From Volutella citrinella (taxonomy: Eukaryota; Ascomycota; Sordariomycetes; Hypocreales; Nectriaceae), in the NCBI GenBank assembly GCA_034401135.1, contig JAWZSP010000002.1, positions 3,286,001-3,350,000 on the forward strand: a DNA stretch of 64,000 bases, given 5' to 3'. Within the stretch, counting starts at the first letter, position 1. Each line of letters begins with the position of its first letter. This document shows, in pieces, positions 10,676 through 22,490 of this stretch. The notes beneath the pieces are model-generated. The model worked only from the letters and a program-made list of their open reading frames with translations. It had not been told where the DNA came from and searched no databases. The position numbers were made by a program, and so were the translations under genes.

Positions 10676-12011
10676 ATGTTGCTGGGAGTCACTCTGGCGC
10701 TTCTTGCGGCCACGGCGAAAGCCTGGATGCCAATAGCAGGTTCGCAACTCTCAACCCGAAGCTGGCGCAAGGAGACTAATTAACTTGATTAACTCGAAGC
10801 AGAGCACGGCGACGACGGCCTTCTCCGGCGAGAGATGCCAAAGTTTGACAAGTTCCGTGGCGTAAACCTCGGGTCCCAATTCATCGTTGAACGCTGGATG
10901 GCCGAGGACTCGTGGAAGGACATGGGATGCGGCGCGTACAATGACGAATGGGCATGCGTCGAGGGCATTGGTCAAGCAAAAGCCGACAAGTCGTTTGACA
11001 AGCATTGGGATACATGGACTACCGAGGCCGACATCAAGCAGATTGCAAGCCTCGGCCTCAACACGGTGCGGATCCCCCTGGGCTTCTGGATCTACGAGAG
11101 CCTGGTCCAGGGCGACGAGCACTACCCTCGTGGCGGACTAAAATACCTCGACCGCATCGTCGGATGGTGCAAGAAGCACGGCCTGTATGTTATCATGGAC
11201 CTCCACGCCGCCCCCGGGTCCCAGTCGCCAAACGAGCAGTTCACCGGCCACTCCGTCAAGGACCCGGGCTTCTACACGAGCGCAAACTACGAGAGGGCCT
11301 GCAAGTTCCTCGAGTGGATGACGAAGCGCATCCATACAAACGAGCAGTACTCGACCGTCGGGATGCTGCAGGTCCTCAACGAGCCCGTCCATGTCCCCGC
11401 GTGGAAGGCCGAGGCGGCCGATATGATTAAGAGGTTTTACCCCAAGGCATACCAGCGAATCCAGAGCATGGAAACCAGCCTGGGGGTGGCCAAGGCAGAT
11501 CGCTTGCATATTCAATTCATGGTTTGTTCGGACAATGATAAGGCGGTAGATGCAATGCTGACAACTGATCATCTAGGGCACGGGATGGGGCTCGGGCAAT
11601 CCCAGAACCTATCTACCAAGCACCGAGTTTGCCTTCTTCGACGCGCACCGGTACCTGAGCTTCGACAAGCGCATCCCGGGCTACAAAAAGGACTACATAG
11701 TCGCGGCGTGCAGCGACGGCATGGGCAAGGACGTGGTTGTCGGGGAGTGGTCGCTCTCGGTCAACAGCACGCTCAAGAACACGCCCGAGTTTGAGATTGC
11801 GGACCACCAGAAGCCCTGGTACCGGGCATACTGGGCGGCTCAGGCGCAGTCGTTTGAGCGGTCCAACGGGTGGATCTTTTGGTCGTGGAAGTGCTACGGC
11901 GGCATCACCGACTGGCGATGGTGCTACCAGAACGCCGTGGCCGCGGGAGTCATTCCCAAGGACGCCAGCAAGGCGGGCAGTCTTAGTCCCTGCACTCGTT
12001 ATCTAAGTTAG
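10676..12011 (+). CDS. Secreted GH5 exo-beta-1,3-glucanase-like glycoside hydrolase
   Basis: Three exons (10676-10739, 10803-11521, 11577-12011) give 405 residues. Exon 1 encodes a signal peptide (M-L-L-G-V-T-L-A-L-L-A-A-T-A-K-A). The mature protein shows family 5 hallmarks: R-G-V-N-L-G near the start, the acid/base in L-N-E-P (E215), an H-R-Y segment, and the nucleophile in V-G-E-W-S-L (E318). The W-I-F-W-S-W-K segment near the end is typical of the EXG1-like fungal exo-beta-1,3-glucanases (GH5_9). Such enzymes trim cell-wall beta-1,3-glucan from non-reducing ends, in the fungus's own wall or a fungal or plant target. The second intron (11522-11576) is proven by the frame, since the conserved C-terminal half lies in another frame of the raw ORF. 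Confidence 0.9.
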
Positions 12012-12369
12012 AATAGACTAACTAGTAGACTAAATAGTAGACTAACTTGGTATCATTATTGTCTCCCATTTCCGCATCAAGCCGACGGGCCGCAAGCCGG
12101 AGCGGGGCACGGCGACCGGCTCCACCGGCTCCACCCGGCACATGACCGGCAACCGACCGGGTCTCCTAGCGCACCGAGAAGCACCTCTTCCCTTGGCTCC
12201 CCAACGAAGACACTGCAACAACCGAATCAAGCCCCCCCGCCAATCCATCCCTGGCCCAGCTGATTGGCCCTGCGGCGCAATGTTTAGGCCAACTGGGTCG
12301 GACCCGGGGTCGTCGTTTGGGGGTCGTCTGTTCCCTGCGTCACCCCAGCCCCGGCGCTACGAGATAAGT
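12012..12369. other. Short intergenic region between GH5 and the Zn2Cys6 regulator
   Basis: 358 bases between two co-directional genes. The first part has a short near-repeat (actaactagtagactaaatagtagactaac split around 12018-12048) that would lie in the GH5 3' UTR. The rest is GC-rich promoter-like sequence without a supported ORF. Confidence 0.45.
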
Positions 12370-14826
12370 ATGGCCGCCGGCGGGCGGGCGAGGAGAGCCA
12401 CGCGAGCGTAAATTAATACCAAAGACTCCACGTATTTGCTTTCGGTTTCTGACGAACTCCGCCAGGTGTGACAACTGTCGGCGGCTCAAGGAAAAGTGCA
12501 ACGGCGGGACTCCCTGCGACCGGTGCAACAAGTCTGGTCGCCAGTGCATGTTCACCGACGCCTTTCGGAGGACGACGAAACCCCGAACGGCAGCGCGGCG
12601 GACGCAATCTACTGCTGCTGCTGCTGCTGCTTCTGCGGACCCCATTGACCCCAAGGCCTTCTTCGACGTCGCCAGGATCCGCAGTCTCGAGGCCATCGTC
12701 CAGCACTTTACCAGCGTCCAGCACTGCACCAAGTCGAATCTTGAAGACGTCTTGGCGAGACTGGCGACTGAGGGGGATAGCTCACCCACACTTAATGACA
12801 CAGAGCGCTTCCACGATCCGGAAGAGCTTGGTGGTGCCATTGGTCTGACAAGGGCAACTGGTTCGGCTTCACTACCAGGTATACAGCACCAAGGCACTCG
12901 AGCTTGACATACCATCAGCCTGCTGACGATTTTCCAATTAGCATATGAATTCTCTCATTCAGACTTCTCCCGCCAGATACAACAGAAAATGGGCAGCCAA
13001 GTCGAGAGGTCCTACAGTGTACGAGTCGGTGATTGATCCCACATATGACCCCAGAGCTGACGGAGAACACACACAGGACACGGCGACTGGCGCTGCCACA
13101 GCCGAGCAGCTTCTGTCCCGAAACTACGTCGTCCAAGAAGCGTCGTCTCTCTTCCCACCCGCCGAGGTCGCCGCCCTGCTCCTCGAGGTCTTCTTCAACG
13201 TCGCCCAGACCAACTACTTCTACGTCGACGAGGAGCACATCCGAAACAAACTGTCCGACTCGTACGCCCGGGACACGCCGCTGACGGTGGCAGACTCGCC
13301 CTGGGTCTGCACCGCACTCATGGTGTTCTGCGTCGGCACCCAGTTCGCGCACCTGGCCCCCAGCTCCGGCATCCGGGGGCTGCGGCAGGCCAACGGCGAC
13401 GAGATCAGCATCACATCGGCAATGGACGACACCCTCGCGCTGGCGTTCTACCGCAAGGCGACGGCCCTCGTCCCGGACCTGCTGACCATTGGGTCGCCAC
13501 AGAGCGTGCAGGCCTTTGCGCTGCTCGGCGTGTACGCCCTCCCTATGGACCCGGCCGGGCTGGCGTGCACGTACTTTGCCATTGCGGTCAAGATAGCCAC
13601 GTACAATAACATGCATCTACAGACCCGCGAGAAGCGCGGGCTGCAGGAGTCGGAAATCCGAAATCGAATATGGTGGACCGCCTATACGCTGGAGAGGTAA
13701 GCCAGTTGCCCTTGTTTTTGTGTTATAATCTATTCACTGGATAGGCGAATTTCGATCCTGCACGGCAGGCCAGTCTCGATCCCCAGAGCTGAAGTCAATG
13801 CCACCTTGCCGGTCGACCGGATCGAGCTACAGCCCACCGATAGAGTCAACACTTTCCACAACGTCATGGCGCAGAAGCGCATCACTGAGATCATGGAGGA
13901 CGCTAGGGACGCCATGTTCGTACCCCCGCCCCCCTTCATTCTTTGAGGCACCGTGATAACATCCCCCCAGCCTGGCCATCAAGAAAGCAGAGAGGTCGAA
14001 GCTTGGGCAGGCAGCCCAGAACGCCTCCAGAGTGAAACAAGAACTGGAGAGCTGGTGGGAGGGCCTGCCCGAGGACACCTACTGCCGAGACCTGGCCCCG
14101 GAGAGGCCCCTGTTCAGGCCCAACATCCACCTGGCGCTGACGTACCACCTCGTGCACATCTTCATTGGACGGCCCTTTATGTTTGACTCGGACCCCGGGG
14201 CTGGAGACAATGGAGACGGGGCCGAGGGCTCGCGTGAATGGGTCAACACGCGCGACGCCCTCATACAAGACTGCATAAAGAGCGCCGTCCGGTCCATCGA
14301 GCTCTGCCAGATGCTGCACGACAAGTTCGGCCTATCCAAGTCGTCGTACACTGAGTTCACGTCCTGCTGCGCCGCCCTAATGACGCTCGTGGCCCGACGC
14401 ATCTTCGCCGAGACGCCCGACGTTGGCGACGTCTGCGACCAGGGCGTCGCCCTGCTCAAGGTCATGTACGGCGGCGTCTTCGCAAAGAGCTCCGAGAAGC
14501 GCAGCCTCGAGATACTGGAGATGGCGCTGGCGAGGCTCGGCGCGCGGCAGGGGGGCGGCGGCGGCAGCAGCAGCGCCGGGCTGGGCGGAGCGGGCGGCTA
14601 CGCAGAGTTTCGGGACTGGGTGGCCACGCAGCAGGTCGAGCCCAGCGAGATGCCGCGACAGGAGCAGGTGATGCCGCTCGTGGAGTGGGCGTCTGGGGGT
14701 GAGTCGGGGCAGGACTCACTGCAGTTGGACGGGGGTAGTCTAGGACCGGACCTTTTCCCTACTTCCTTTGCAGACCTTGGCACGCTGCCGGGCTTGGAGG
14801 ACTGGTTCCAGGCGTCGATGGGGTGA
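12370..14826 (+). CDS. Zn(II)2Cys6 fungal-specific transcription factor
   Basis: Six exons (12370-12407, 12466-12878, 12942-13018, 13077-13696, 13745-13915, 13971-14826) give 724 residues. The binuclear zinc cluster is split by the first intron and reads C-x2-C-x6-C-x5-C-x2-C-x6-C with cysteines at 14, 17, 24, 30, 33 and 40. A basic N-terminus precedes it and a linker follows. The middle homology region spans roughly 220-520 (L-L-E-V-F-F-N-V; R-N-R-I-W-W-T-A-Y-T-L-E-R; I-L-H-G-R-P), matching the fungal-specific transcription factor domain. The C-terminus is Gly/Ser-rich and then acidic, a likely activation region. The intron at 13019-13076 (donor gtacga) is the least certain; it is needed to keep the S-H-S-D-F-S-R segment in frame. 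The target pathway is unknown, although the adjacent GH5 gene is a possible target. Confidence 0.86.
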
Positions 14827-15188
14827 GATAGGTTGTAACAGGGAAGGAGTTTCATTTTGGAGTGGTGACTTGACTATTTAACCTGCCGTTCCTTGCATGG
14901 ACTAGATCTAATATTTCATAATGCCCACATGCCACGCCCTGTTCGGAGGTTTGAATTATTTCTTTAACTGATCTGGCATCTCTCGAACTTGATCAAGTTG
15001 ATTTTTAAAAGTTCCAAGTAATGTGTGCCAAAGATGTCGTCTAGCGACTGGATGGGGACAGATAGCACCGAGATTATCAAACGGTTCGTGTATAATGCCC
15101 GAGAAATTAATCCAGAAAACATCTAGCCTTTATATTTTAGGGGTTCTATAAACTCCCATCTTCTGCTATCCGCCAAGGCTTCATTGTC
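14827..15188. other. Convergent intergenic region
   Basis: 362 bases between the regulator and the HAD gene, whose 3' ends face each other. AT-rich, probably two 3' UTRs. Nothing else is visible. Confidence 0.45.
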
Positions 15189-15911
15189 CTACTGTTGTCC
15201 AAGTTCCTTGTCCAGCGCATCTGCCATGTCCTTCAGCGTATCAAACTTCCAGTCATACACCGCCCCGTCCCTGTTTCCCATAACAGCCCCCGGCCGCACG
15301 ATCCAGCTGGAGCTCATGCCCATCTTCTTGGCAGGCTGGTGGTCGTGGAACTGGCTCTGCGCCGTCTGGAGGACCTGCGCCTTGGCAACCCCGAACTTTT
15401 CCTCCACGGCGTGAAGCATGTATTCAAAATTCCTCAGGTCAGGCTTGTAGCTTCCAACATCCTGTGCAGTGACGATGAGGTCAAAGGGGAATCCCTCCAT
15501 CGGGCCCTTGTTGCTCAGCCCGAAGGACTCGAGGTCGACGTTGGACAGGACAACGAGCTTGTAGTGCTTGGCCAGGCGCCGCAGGGCAGCCACAGTATCG
15601 GGGAAGGCCGGCCAGTCGCCGACGGAGTTTCCAAATGCCTTGTCCTGCTCGGCGGTGGGAGCGGGAAGCCCGAGGCGAGCTGCAATCTGGGGGTGGATGG
15701 TCGCAATCACCTCCGAGTACTTCATGTCGGGCGTCTTTGATTGTTGCGTGCGTTCAAACTCGTGATACACCTCGAGCAGATGCTCACGGGAGAATGTAGC
15801 GCCATTGGATTCCAGAAGAGGCTTCAGGCCGTTCAGGACTCCAGTCTCCCAGTCGATGAGCGTGCCGTAGACGTCAAAGGTGAGGACGCGGAAGTCAGAA
15901 AGTTGGGCCAT
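15189..15911 (-). CDS. Type II haloacid dehalogenase-like HAD-superfamily hydrolase
   Basis: Single exon, 240 residues, the normal length for the family. Motif I is F-D-V-Y-G-T-L with the nucleophile Asp at 13; motif II is V-V-L-S-N-V-D; motif III is S-Y-K-P with the conserved Lys. The segment between motifs I and II is the alpha-helical cap of the L-2-haloacid dehalogenase subgroup. In that family the first Asp attacks the C-halogen bond of short 2-haloacids, but many fungal members have other phosphatase or unknown substrates, and the usual motif IV Asp-Asp pair is not obvious here. Cytosolic; no targeting signal. The substrate is unproven. Confidence 0.88.
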   Translation of the reverse strand: MAQLSDFRVLTFDVYGTLIDWETGVLNGLKPLLESNGATFSREHLLEVYHEFERTQQSKTPDMKYSEVIATIHPQIAARLGLPAPTAEQDKAFGNSVGDWPAFPDTVAALRRLAKHYKLVVLSNVDLESFGLSNKGPMEGFPFDLIVTAQDVGSYKPDLRNFEYMLHAVEEKFGVAKAQVLQTAQSQFHDHQPAKKMGMSSSWIVRPGAVMGNRDGAVYDWKFDTLKDMADALDKELGQQ

Positions 15912-16459
15912 GGTGATGAGTGTGGTGGCGGTGATGGTGTGTGGAATTTGGAGTGTGGTTGATTGACGAATGATGAATGGGGAGAGAAGTCAGGGATAGA
16001 TACCCCTGCTCTATGGTCCTATTTATCGTCGACCTGGAGGAGATCGATGGCAAACCGTCGACCCCGCTGCCCTCCACAGATACTGTACTGAGCTGTTCGA
16101 GGAGCCCGGCAATGTGCCGGTATGCCGGTGTGCCGGTTCGCCGGTGCCCCGGTTTCCCGCGCGCCGGGGTTCGGCTCAACGCGGAGCTATCTGCTTGGCG
16201 TATCGCGACGTGTATGGGTGAGATCGTGTCGTTTGAGTAAAATTCTAATAATTTACTATCGCAGGTGATGAAATTACTCACCGTGTCCAGACTGACACTG
16301 GGTCGGGACTCCTATCAAGCTTCACGAATCACCGAGGAAGTCATCCATCCATAATGCGGTCAACGGAAAATATCCTCTCATTGAGCTCAATTGGTTCAAT
16401 AAGGCTATTTGATTTCCATTCTATCTGTCATACAGCAACTCCCTACTCTGAAGATCCGA
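15912..16459. other. Intergenic region between the HAD and histidine-phosphatase genes
   Basis: About 550 bases. Both flanking genes are on the minus strand, so this is the HAD promoter and the phosphatase 3' UTR. A short cluster of ccggt/gccggtgtgccggt motifs occurs near 16110-16150. No ORF is supported. Confidence 0.45.
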
Positions 16460-17109
16460 TCAGTTGTCCAGTCCAGGACAACCCTCAGACTCGACCACGG
16501 TGATCTTCTTGTACGGCAAAGGGACTGTCCAGATGAGGTCGAACCTGTCGTCGGGATAATTGCTTATGTCCTTGGCGCCGAGCTCCTCCACAATGTTGTT
16601 CATTTGGCCATGTTGCCAGCTGGAGAAAGGTCAGCAGTGCACTCAGTGGGGAGGGGATGAGATGGCAATGCTTCGACGGCACTGACCAGATCAGAATGTT
16701 GCCCTTTCCCTTGTAGTCCTTGACTGCGTCTGCAACACATTCGCTGTCATCGCGGTCGCACGACGTGTCGACTTTGAGGCCGAGATCGGTGGCCACAGGC
16801 AGCACGGTGTCATAAGGACGCTTTCTTTTGCCGCCTATGGAAGTAAGAGATCACAAGCCATTAGCAGACTCGGACGACGGAGAGTAAAGGGCATGGGAGG
16901 CACTCACTCTTCTTGTAGTCCTGAGCCATGATTTTCCCAATGTTATACTTGGAGCTGGCGCCAAACACTTGTCGGAGACACTGGGCGCGCTGCTCTCCTT
17001 CTATGCTCAGGCCCTCACCATCCTCAGGCTTCTCACCATGGCGGATCAGGTAGATGGTCGGCTTGCATGTCGCAAGGACAGCGAAGAACAAGAGACTGGA
17101 GACCTTCAT
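16460..17109 (-). CDS. Small secreted histidine-phosphatase (phosphoglycerate-mutase-like) protein
   Basis: Three exons (17109-16908, 16834-16687, 16619-16460) give 169 residues. The N-terminal ~15 residues form a signal peptide (M-K-V-S-S-L-L-F-F-A-V-L-A). The catalytic motif is Y-L-I-R-H-G-E-K with the phospho-accepting His at 24, and the second conserved His lies in C-W-Q-H-G, readable only after removal of the second intron. This is a compact version of the histidine phosphatase fold found in many fungi as a short secreted form. It probably dephosphorylates small phosphoesters outside the cell or in the secretory route, but the substrate cannot be told from sequence. Same strand as the flanking HAD and cupin genes, with independent promoters. 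Confidence 0.85.
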
Positions 17110-18206
17110 GCTGTATCTGCAAGATCGAAGGACTCAAAAGTCAAGTGTCTGGATTCAGGTTTGAGAAACCTTGATGCTGAAATCTTATCACCGCCAGATT
17201 ATCTCGCATTTATACACGCAGAGCAGACCTTGGCACCCAAGGTTTCCGGGTGCAGCGGCAAGACAAGGCCTGTAGATCTATGGGTCATCAATGGTTCTCG
17301 CTGGCTTCTTTGGGCGCTGGGGAGGCTGAATTCAAACCTCGAAGATTTAACGCCTGGACCATGAGCCCACGTGCACTAGGTTTGCTAGTTTCATTGATCC
17401 AGTCCGCCACGCACATATACTTGTGAAGCGGGTCCACTCCAAGGCATCCGGAATAGTGACCGAGGATCCACGCCATGATGCCGCCAGCGTCCCGTTTCCG
17501 AGCCAGATGGAGGTCAGATGGTGGGGAGCTGAGCTCTGAGGGGCATTTATTCATTGGCTGCGTGTGGGCGATCGGGTGTTTCCTCCACCGCCGCCTTCTT
17601 ATTCTGGGGTTGAGTGCATACGGTGGAAACAAGGACGGAGTTGGCCTAGCACTATTCAGCATGCAATGAAATCAGATTCTTGGTTTGTTGGCCAGAGTTG
17701 GTTGTGAAACTGGACCTCGGCTGTTTCTGATCGCAGGATATTCACACTTGATCCCTTGCCACCAACGCTATCTAGCAGATGAGCTACTCAATATCTTTGT
17801 AAAAGGAAAATCAAACCGGGGTCAATCAAGCCCAAGAGCCTATAACATGGCGCACATTGAGCAGAAAATCCAAATGACCTTATGTATAAGCAGTGTTATA
17901 GGTTAGGCCATCTCCCGCAAGCATATCCCCAACTAAGAGTCGCTGTAAGACGCCTGGAATATAAAATCTCATGTTCAGCGTATTTCATCTTCCTCAACTG
18001 AATGATTGCAGTATAGTGGTCTCTAAAATATCGGCTGTTTGGGCGAAGATGATCAAGGCAATTCAAGTACTTTGCTTCATTTCTCGGCTGAAGTCTCATG
18101 CACATCCTCGAGGTTTAAAGTCCCCCATCATCACCATAAACACTCCACACCAGTTTATAATCCTTCCTTTATTGTGTGTCGTAGTTTCTTCCACCTCAAT
18201 TACTTC
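17110..18206. other. Intergenic region, no gene supported
   Basis: About 1.1 kb between two minus-strand genes. It carries the phosphatase promoter and the 3' UTR of the cupin gene. The half nearer the cupin gene is AT-rich. Open frames are short and overlapping with no signal peptide or domain. Confidence 0.4.
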
Positions 18207-18902
18207 TTACAGCTTCGACTTTGTGTCCTCCTCTCTCCCCAAAAGGTTAGGGTGAGGGACTCGAACTGGTCGGGTGACAGCATAGAATGCGAAGCCCTGA
18301 GATTTGGTGGAGAACTATGGCGAGAGGAAATGTCTGTCAATCATTCTTCTTCATAAGTTATGGCTGATATTGATTGCATACCTTGACCTTGGACCCGACG
18401 TGGAAGAAGGCAAAGTCTCCAGGTACTAGGTGGTGTGTGATGCCAGTGGCCTCATCCTAAACATGAACCAGGTTAGTGAAATCTATATACGACAGTAGAC
18501 AAAATCAATCCGATTCGATGGGAGCAGCTTCCAAGCCCGTGGCGAAGAGTGGGTGTGCCAAGGTTTGACATACCAGCACATCAATCTGCCCGCTGAGAAC
18601 ATACTTGGTCTCCTCAAAGTCGTAGGCGGCAGGTCGGGCAGGTCCAGCAGTGATCTTGTAGAAGCCCGAGGTGAAGTGGGAGGGGGAGGCGGCCGTCTTG
18701 GTGCGGATGGAGTGGAAGTCGGCGACGGTGGCGTTCTCGCCCTCGGGGAGGGGGATGAACTCGTGGCCGGCGCCCTTGATGATGGTGAGAGGGACGATCT
18801 TGGACACTGTGCTCGCAATCAGCAGAGTTCGGTCATGGTCTTGGTTTCGCAAGTTGCTATTGGTTCATCTATAGCAGGCGTGGGTTCAAGTGCCGACTTA
18901 CT
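18207..18902 (-). CDS. EutQ-like cupin protein with an intron-split start codon
   Basis: Coding pieces are 18902 (the A of ATG only), 18806-18574, 18456-18382 and 18314-18207, giving 138 residues. No ATG opens the conserved N-terminus in the genome, but splicing the intron 18901-18807 (donor gtaagt, acceptor cacag) joins ...aaatcA to TGtccaag and makes the start M-S-K-I-V-P. The protein is a single-domain cupin: E-E-T-K-Y-V-L-S-G strand, H-H-L-V-P-G-D turn, and the ending V-K-F-S-T-K-S-Q-G-F-A-F-Y-A-V-T-R. This is the EutQ/ethanolamine-utilisation-like family, where the metal-free cupin's substrate is unclear in fungi. Each further intron is phase 0. A TATA-type element lies about 80 bases upstream of the A. 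Confidence 0.85.
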
Positions 18903-18979
18903 GATTTTTGACTGCTGCTTTTTCAAACAAGTACAAAGAACCAAAAAAGCCTTGAGGAGCAAACGGGAATGAGCCGCAA

Positions 18980-18989
18980 CTTATAAAAC
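18980..18989 (-). promoter_or_regulatory. TATA-like element of the EutQ-like cupin gene
   Basis: On the minus strand this reads gttttataag. It lies 78 bases before the split start codon, leaving about 50 bases for a short first exon that contains no other ATG. The spacing supports the idea that translation starts at the splice-created ATG. Confidence 0.5.
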
Positions 18990-21111
18990 GAGCATGTACC
19001 TCATTACTCGAGCGGGAATCTCTCGGTCCATTCTCGGACTGCAGCCGTAATACGGGTGTCGTCCCGTAGCTTACATGTCCCGGCTGACGTCCCGGGATTT
19101 GTCCCCATCACCAAATCCGTGCCCACTTCCTATCTGGGCCGTAGTTGTAGGGCGCCCCTCCATCCCGCTCCGTCTTGCCGGCAGTAGTTTCACCACAAGC
19201 TCCCGCATTGGCCAATTTGAAGATGGCTTGCATATTTGAAGTCAGTGTCGTTTTCCGATCGGAATAAGATATTGAGAGCACGCAATCGCCTGGGCTAGGG
19301 AGGCAGATATTCGTGACGCACATCCAGTCAACATGTTGGCCGGCAATGGTGGCGAAGAAATGCCATGGCCTCAAAGGACGAGAATGGATTATAGAAGTGA
19401 TGCTGGAAATGAGAAACCAGCTAGGATGCCGTATCATTAATGGCCATGTATGTAAACGCCAGGGCCCTCCCTTATCATCGACCCCGCCCCCGGATCTGTC
19501 TGGCCCATCACACAGCTTCATCCATGTGTCGCTGGCCTTGGCTGTGGACGGTGACGCAGTACAGCCGTGACCGATTCAGGAGAGCAAAGCATCATACCCA
19601 GGAATACCTCTCCCTGGGGAATTGATGGAGGCTGGGGTGGTCAATGACGAGGGTTGGAATCAGACAGGTCTGCTCTGAGGCTGGTAATGGACATCAAGCC
19701 ACATCGAAATCGACCCTCCACAGCAAGAGGCAACTACCAGCCAATGCAAACGAGGTGGGTGTTCTCGCGTGCGCTCCCTTGTCAGTCATGCTAATTGGTC
19801 CCTCGCAACGGGGGGGAACAACGGTGTGGGTGCTTTGACGCGGGAGCTGGGCAAGCCACAGGCTCCGAAATCAGTTCTGTCCATCTCAGATGATTCCTGC
19901 ACACCGGTCAGTCAAGTAGATAGGCACTTCTTGGCATTGAGGCGTTTTGCGCTCTGACTGATGGTGCGCCATGTGGAAGTGGAAGGATGGAGAGGCAGCA
20001 GACAGGCCAGAAAGAGGAAATGATTCGCGGCAGCTGAAAAGCCCAGCTGCACGGCGTGCATGGGACGGGAGACGCTCCGCAGTTGAGACGTATCGGGCTG
20101 CGAGTCCTGGAATCAATTGCCTTGTTCTGCCCTCGTGATGCTGATGCATCTGGGTGCGTCTGTCCAGCCGAGCTTCGGTGTACTTGAAGCACGACTAGGT
20201 CTTGGAGAGATAAAAATTCCCCATTCACCTTCTCCAGGACTCGAAAGGCATTTCGACGGGTTCCCGTCCGCTGCACCTTCCATTGTCAAATTAACCGCCA
20301 GCCAACGGGCCAGCGGGCCCGTGGGAAGCCCGTGGGTGCGCCCAGCGGTACGGCCCCTGCATGCCCACGCTGCGCCTCGACCACGGGCGCCACACGACTG
20401 AGCGGCAGCGGGGGAGAGTGCCCGACCCAACCTCGATATCTGCAGGCTGCTGCTCCCTTGCCTGGTCCGGGTTGGAGGGCAGGTCTGCCGAACGGCGGAA
20501 TATTGGGGCTTCGCCTCGCAAGGCAATCAGGTATCTCGTCTTGTCCAGCGCTAGCTCGACTGTCGATGTACTGAGTTAAACTTCCCTTGTTCTCCTCGTG
20601 GGGGCGCTCGAACGGGCGGCTATCGAGGCTGATGATGGAGTGCGCTCATCGAGAGCCAATGGCTGCTGCGAGCAAAAGAAAATGACAAGGGCATGCACAC
20701 AGATGTACGGATAGCAGTACGGATACTGAGCTAGGCCTCCCTCAGCGGCTTCAAGGGCGACCCAACGCCCTGTCCGCCTCATCCACCACCACTGCCTCAA
20801 CACCAACAGGCCAGGCCCCGGGCCGCAGATCAGTCCACTGGACCTCTTCTGGGTTGCGCTTCCACTTTTGTGCCGCGCCCTCGCTTCTGCCAGGCTCTGC
20901 CAAGGGGGCATTCCGCCATGCGGCTTTATGTAGGCTCTCCAAGGTATACTGCCCATATCCCGGAAGCTGAGGCGTCCGGGGTGGGCTCAGCTCAGCGCAA
21001 TGCGAGAGTTACTTAAACTACACAGCAGTCCACACCCACTATGGCGCACAAGATAGTATCGGCAGGCTCTCTACTCTAGTTTTTCGTCTCTTCTCCTCAT
21101 CCGTAGAAACC
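18990..21111. other. Gene-free interval, 2.1 kb
   Basis: No reading frame here shows a domain, signal peptide or convincing splicing. The part around 20100-20500 has long overlapping frames on several strands, which is what GC-rich non-coding DNA produces. The last ~60 bases are the promoter and leader of the GRF-like gene. Confidence 0.4.
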
Positions 21112-22490
21112 ATGTCGCGAACGTTTCCTCTCCAAACGGCGCCCAAGTGCGGGAGATGTGATCGGCCAGCCATTGCTGAGAGGACAGGAGCCGGCAACAC
21201 CAACGGAAATGCCTACAGGCCCTACTACTACTGCAACCGGGGCCACTCGCGTCAGTTTATCACCTGGAACGACTCTCGAGATGTCGAGCCAGGCAACCCG
21301 CGGTGCCATTGCGACTTCCCGACTCGCCGCAACAAGAGGAACGGCTCCGAGTCCTACTGGTACGACTGCTCGGCCAGGGTGTGCAGCTTCAAGACCGACA
21401 CACCGCTGCAGCAGTCCATCGAGATCACTCCCGAGCTGGAGGAGACGGTTCGCGTGCCCAAGGTGGCCGCGCCTGTCGTGCCCACCACGCCGCCTCGCCT
21501 TTTCCAGCAGCCCATCACTCCGCCTCCAACCCTGCCACCTACTCTGGACAAGTTCAGCTTCAACTTTACTCCCACAAAGGCTACTGGGTACGCAATAAGC
21601 ATGTCTGATCTCTGACCAGCTAACTGACAAGCCCCAGACCTGCGATGCCATTCACGGCCGCTCCATTATTTGGTCACAGCACGCCGTCATCCTCGCCCGT
21701 CGTGAAGAAGGAAGAGAGTCCCGAGTCCAATGTCTGGAACAACAGAGACTGGCAGAAACAAAGCGTCACGCCTCAGTCCTCGCCTCCGGTCAAGACGGAA
21801 GAGCAACCGTTGCAGCAATCCCAGACTTGGAGCAGCAGCTTTTCAGAATCCAAGACTGTCACCCCAGAGTCCTCCTTCTCCATCAAGGTTGAAGAGAAGG
21901 AAGCCATCCAGAAGCCCAACTGGGACAGGCCATCATCCCCGCCCAGCGTGACACCCGGACCGCCCGTCGTGAAGTCGGGCACCAGCCCCGAGTACCAGGC
22001 CGAGAACCCGTCAAAGGAGAGCGTGACCAGAAGCCCCGAGTCGCCCTCCAAGGCGCCCACGCGGCGCGTCAGCCGCCCGGCGTCCAGGAGACCATCCTCG
22101 GTCCAGCACAGGCAGGCGTACCGCAGACAGCAGCCCACCATCCAGGTGTACCACATCGTCCTGCCAAACTCGGACACCATCTACGCCAGCACCGACAAGT
22201 CGCTCGCGGAAGCTGTCGTCGAGGCAAGGAAGCTCGATGCCCAGCGCCTGGCCCAGGACGGCCGAACAGGAGAGACGATCAAGCCTCCGGCCGAGGTTGC
22301 TGTCGAGACGAAGCGAGTCGATACCCAGCAGCTGTCAGAGCTGGAAACGGAGCCTCCCAGGAATAACGAGGTCATGACTGTGAATGCCAATGTAGCCAAC
22401 GACAAGCCGAGAGTTGATAACCAGCCCATGGTAGTCAGCGAAAAGGCACCAGCGAGGTCGCCTTTCCGGTTCCTTTGTTTCTCGTGCTGA
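21112..22490 (+). CDS. GRF-type zinc-finger-like protein, function unknown
   Basis: Two exons (21112-21587, 21638-22490) give 442 residues. The N-terminal ~95 residues hold two Cys-rich modules: P-K-C-G-R-C...Y-Y-Y-C...F-I-T-W-N-D, and then R-C-H-C...Y-D-C...V-C-S-F-K. The spacing and the aromatic/W-x-D ending resemble GRF zinc fingers (seen in topoisomerase III alpha and APE2), which bind single-stranded nucleic acid. The rest is disordered, rich in Pro, Ser, Thr and Lys/Glu, with S-P repeats. A short structured-looking patch (Y-H-I-V-L-P-N-S-D-T-I-Y-A) at about residues 330-360 interrupts it. No catalytic domain is attached, which is unusual for GRF proteins. The nucleic-acid role is inference. 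Confidence 0.75.

Noticed and set aside
12945..13076. Continuous ORF starting at the ATG at 12945 as N-terminus of the Zn2Cys6 regulator
   Set aside because: It would drop the zinc cluster; splicing 12408-12465, 12879-12941 and 13019-13076 joins the cluster and the S-H-S-D-F-S-R segment in frame.
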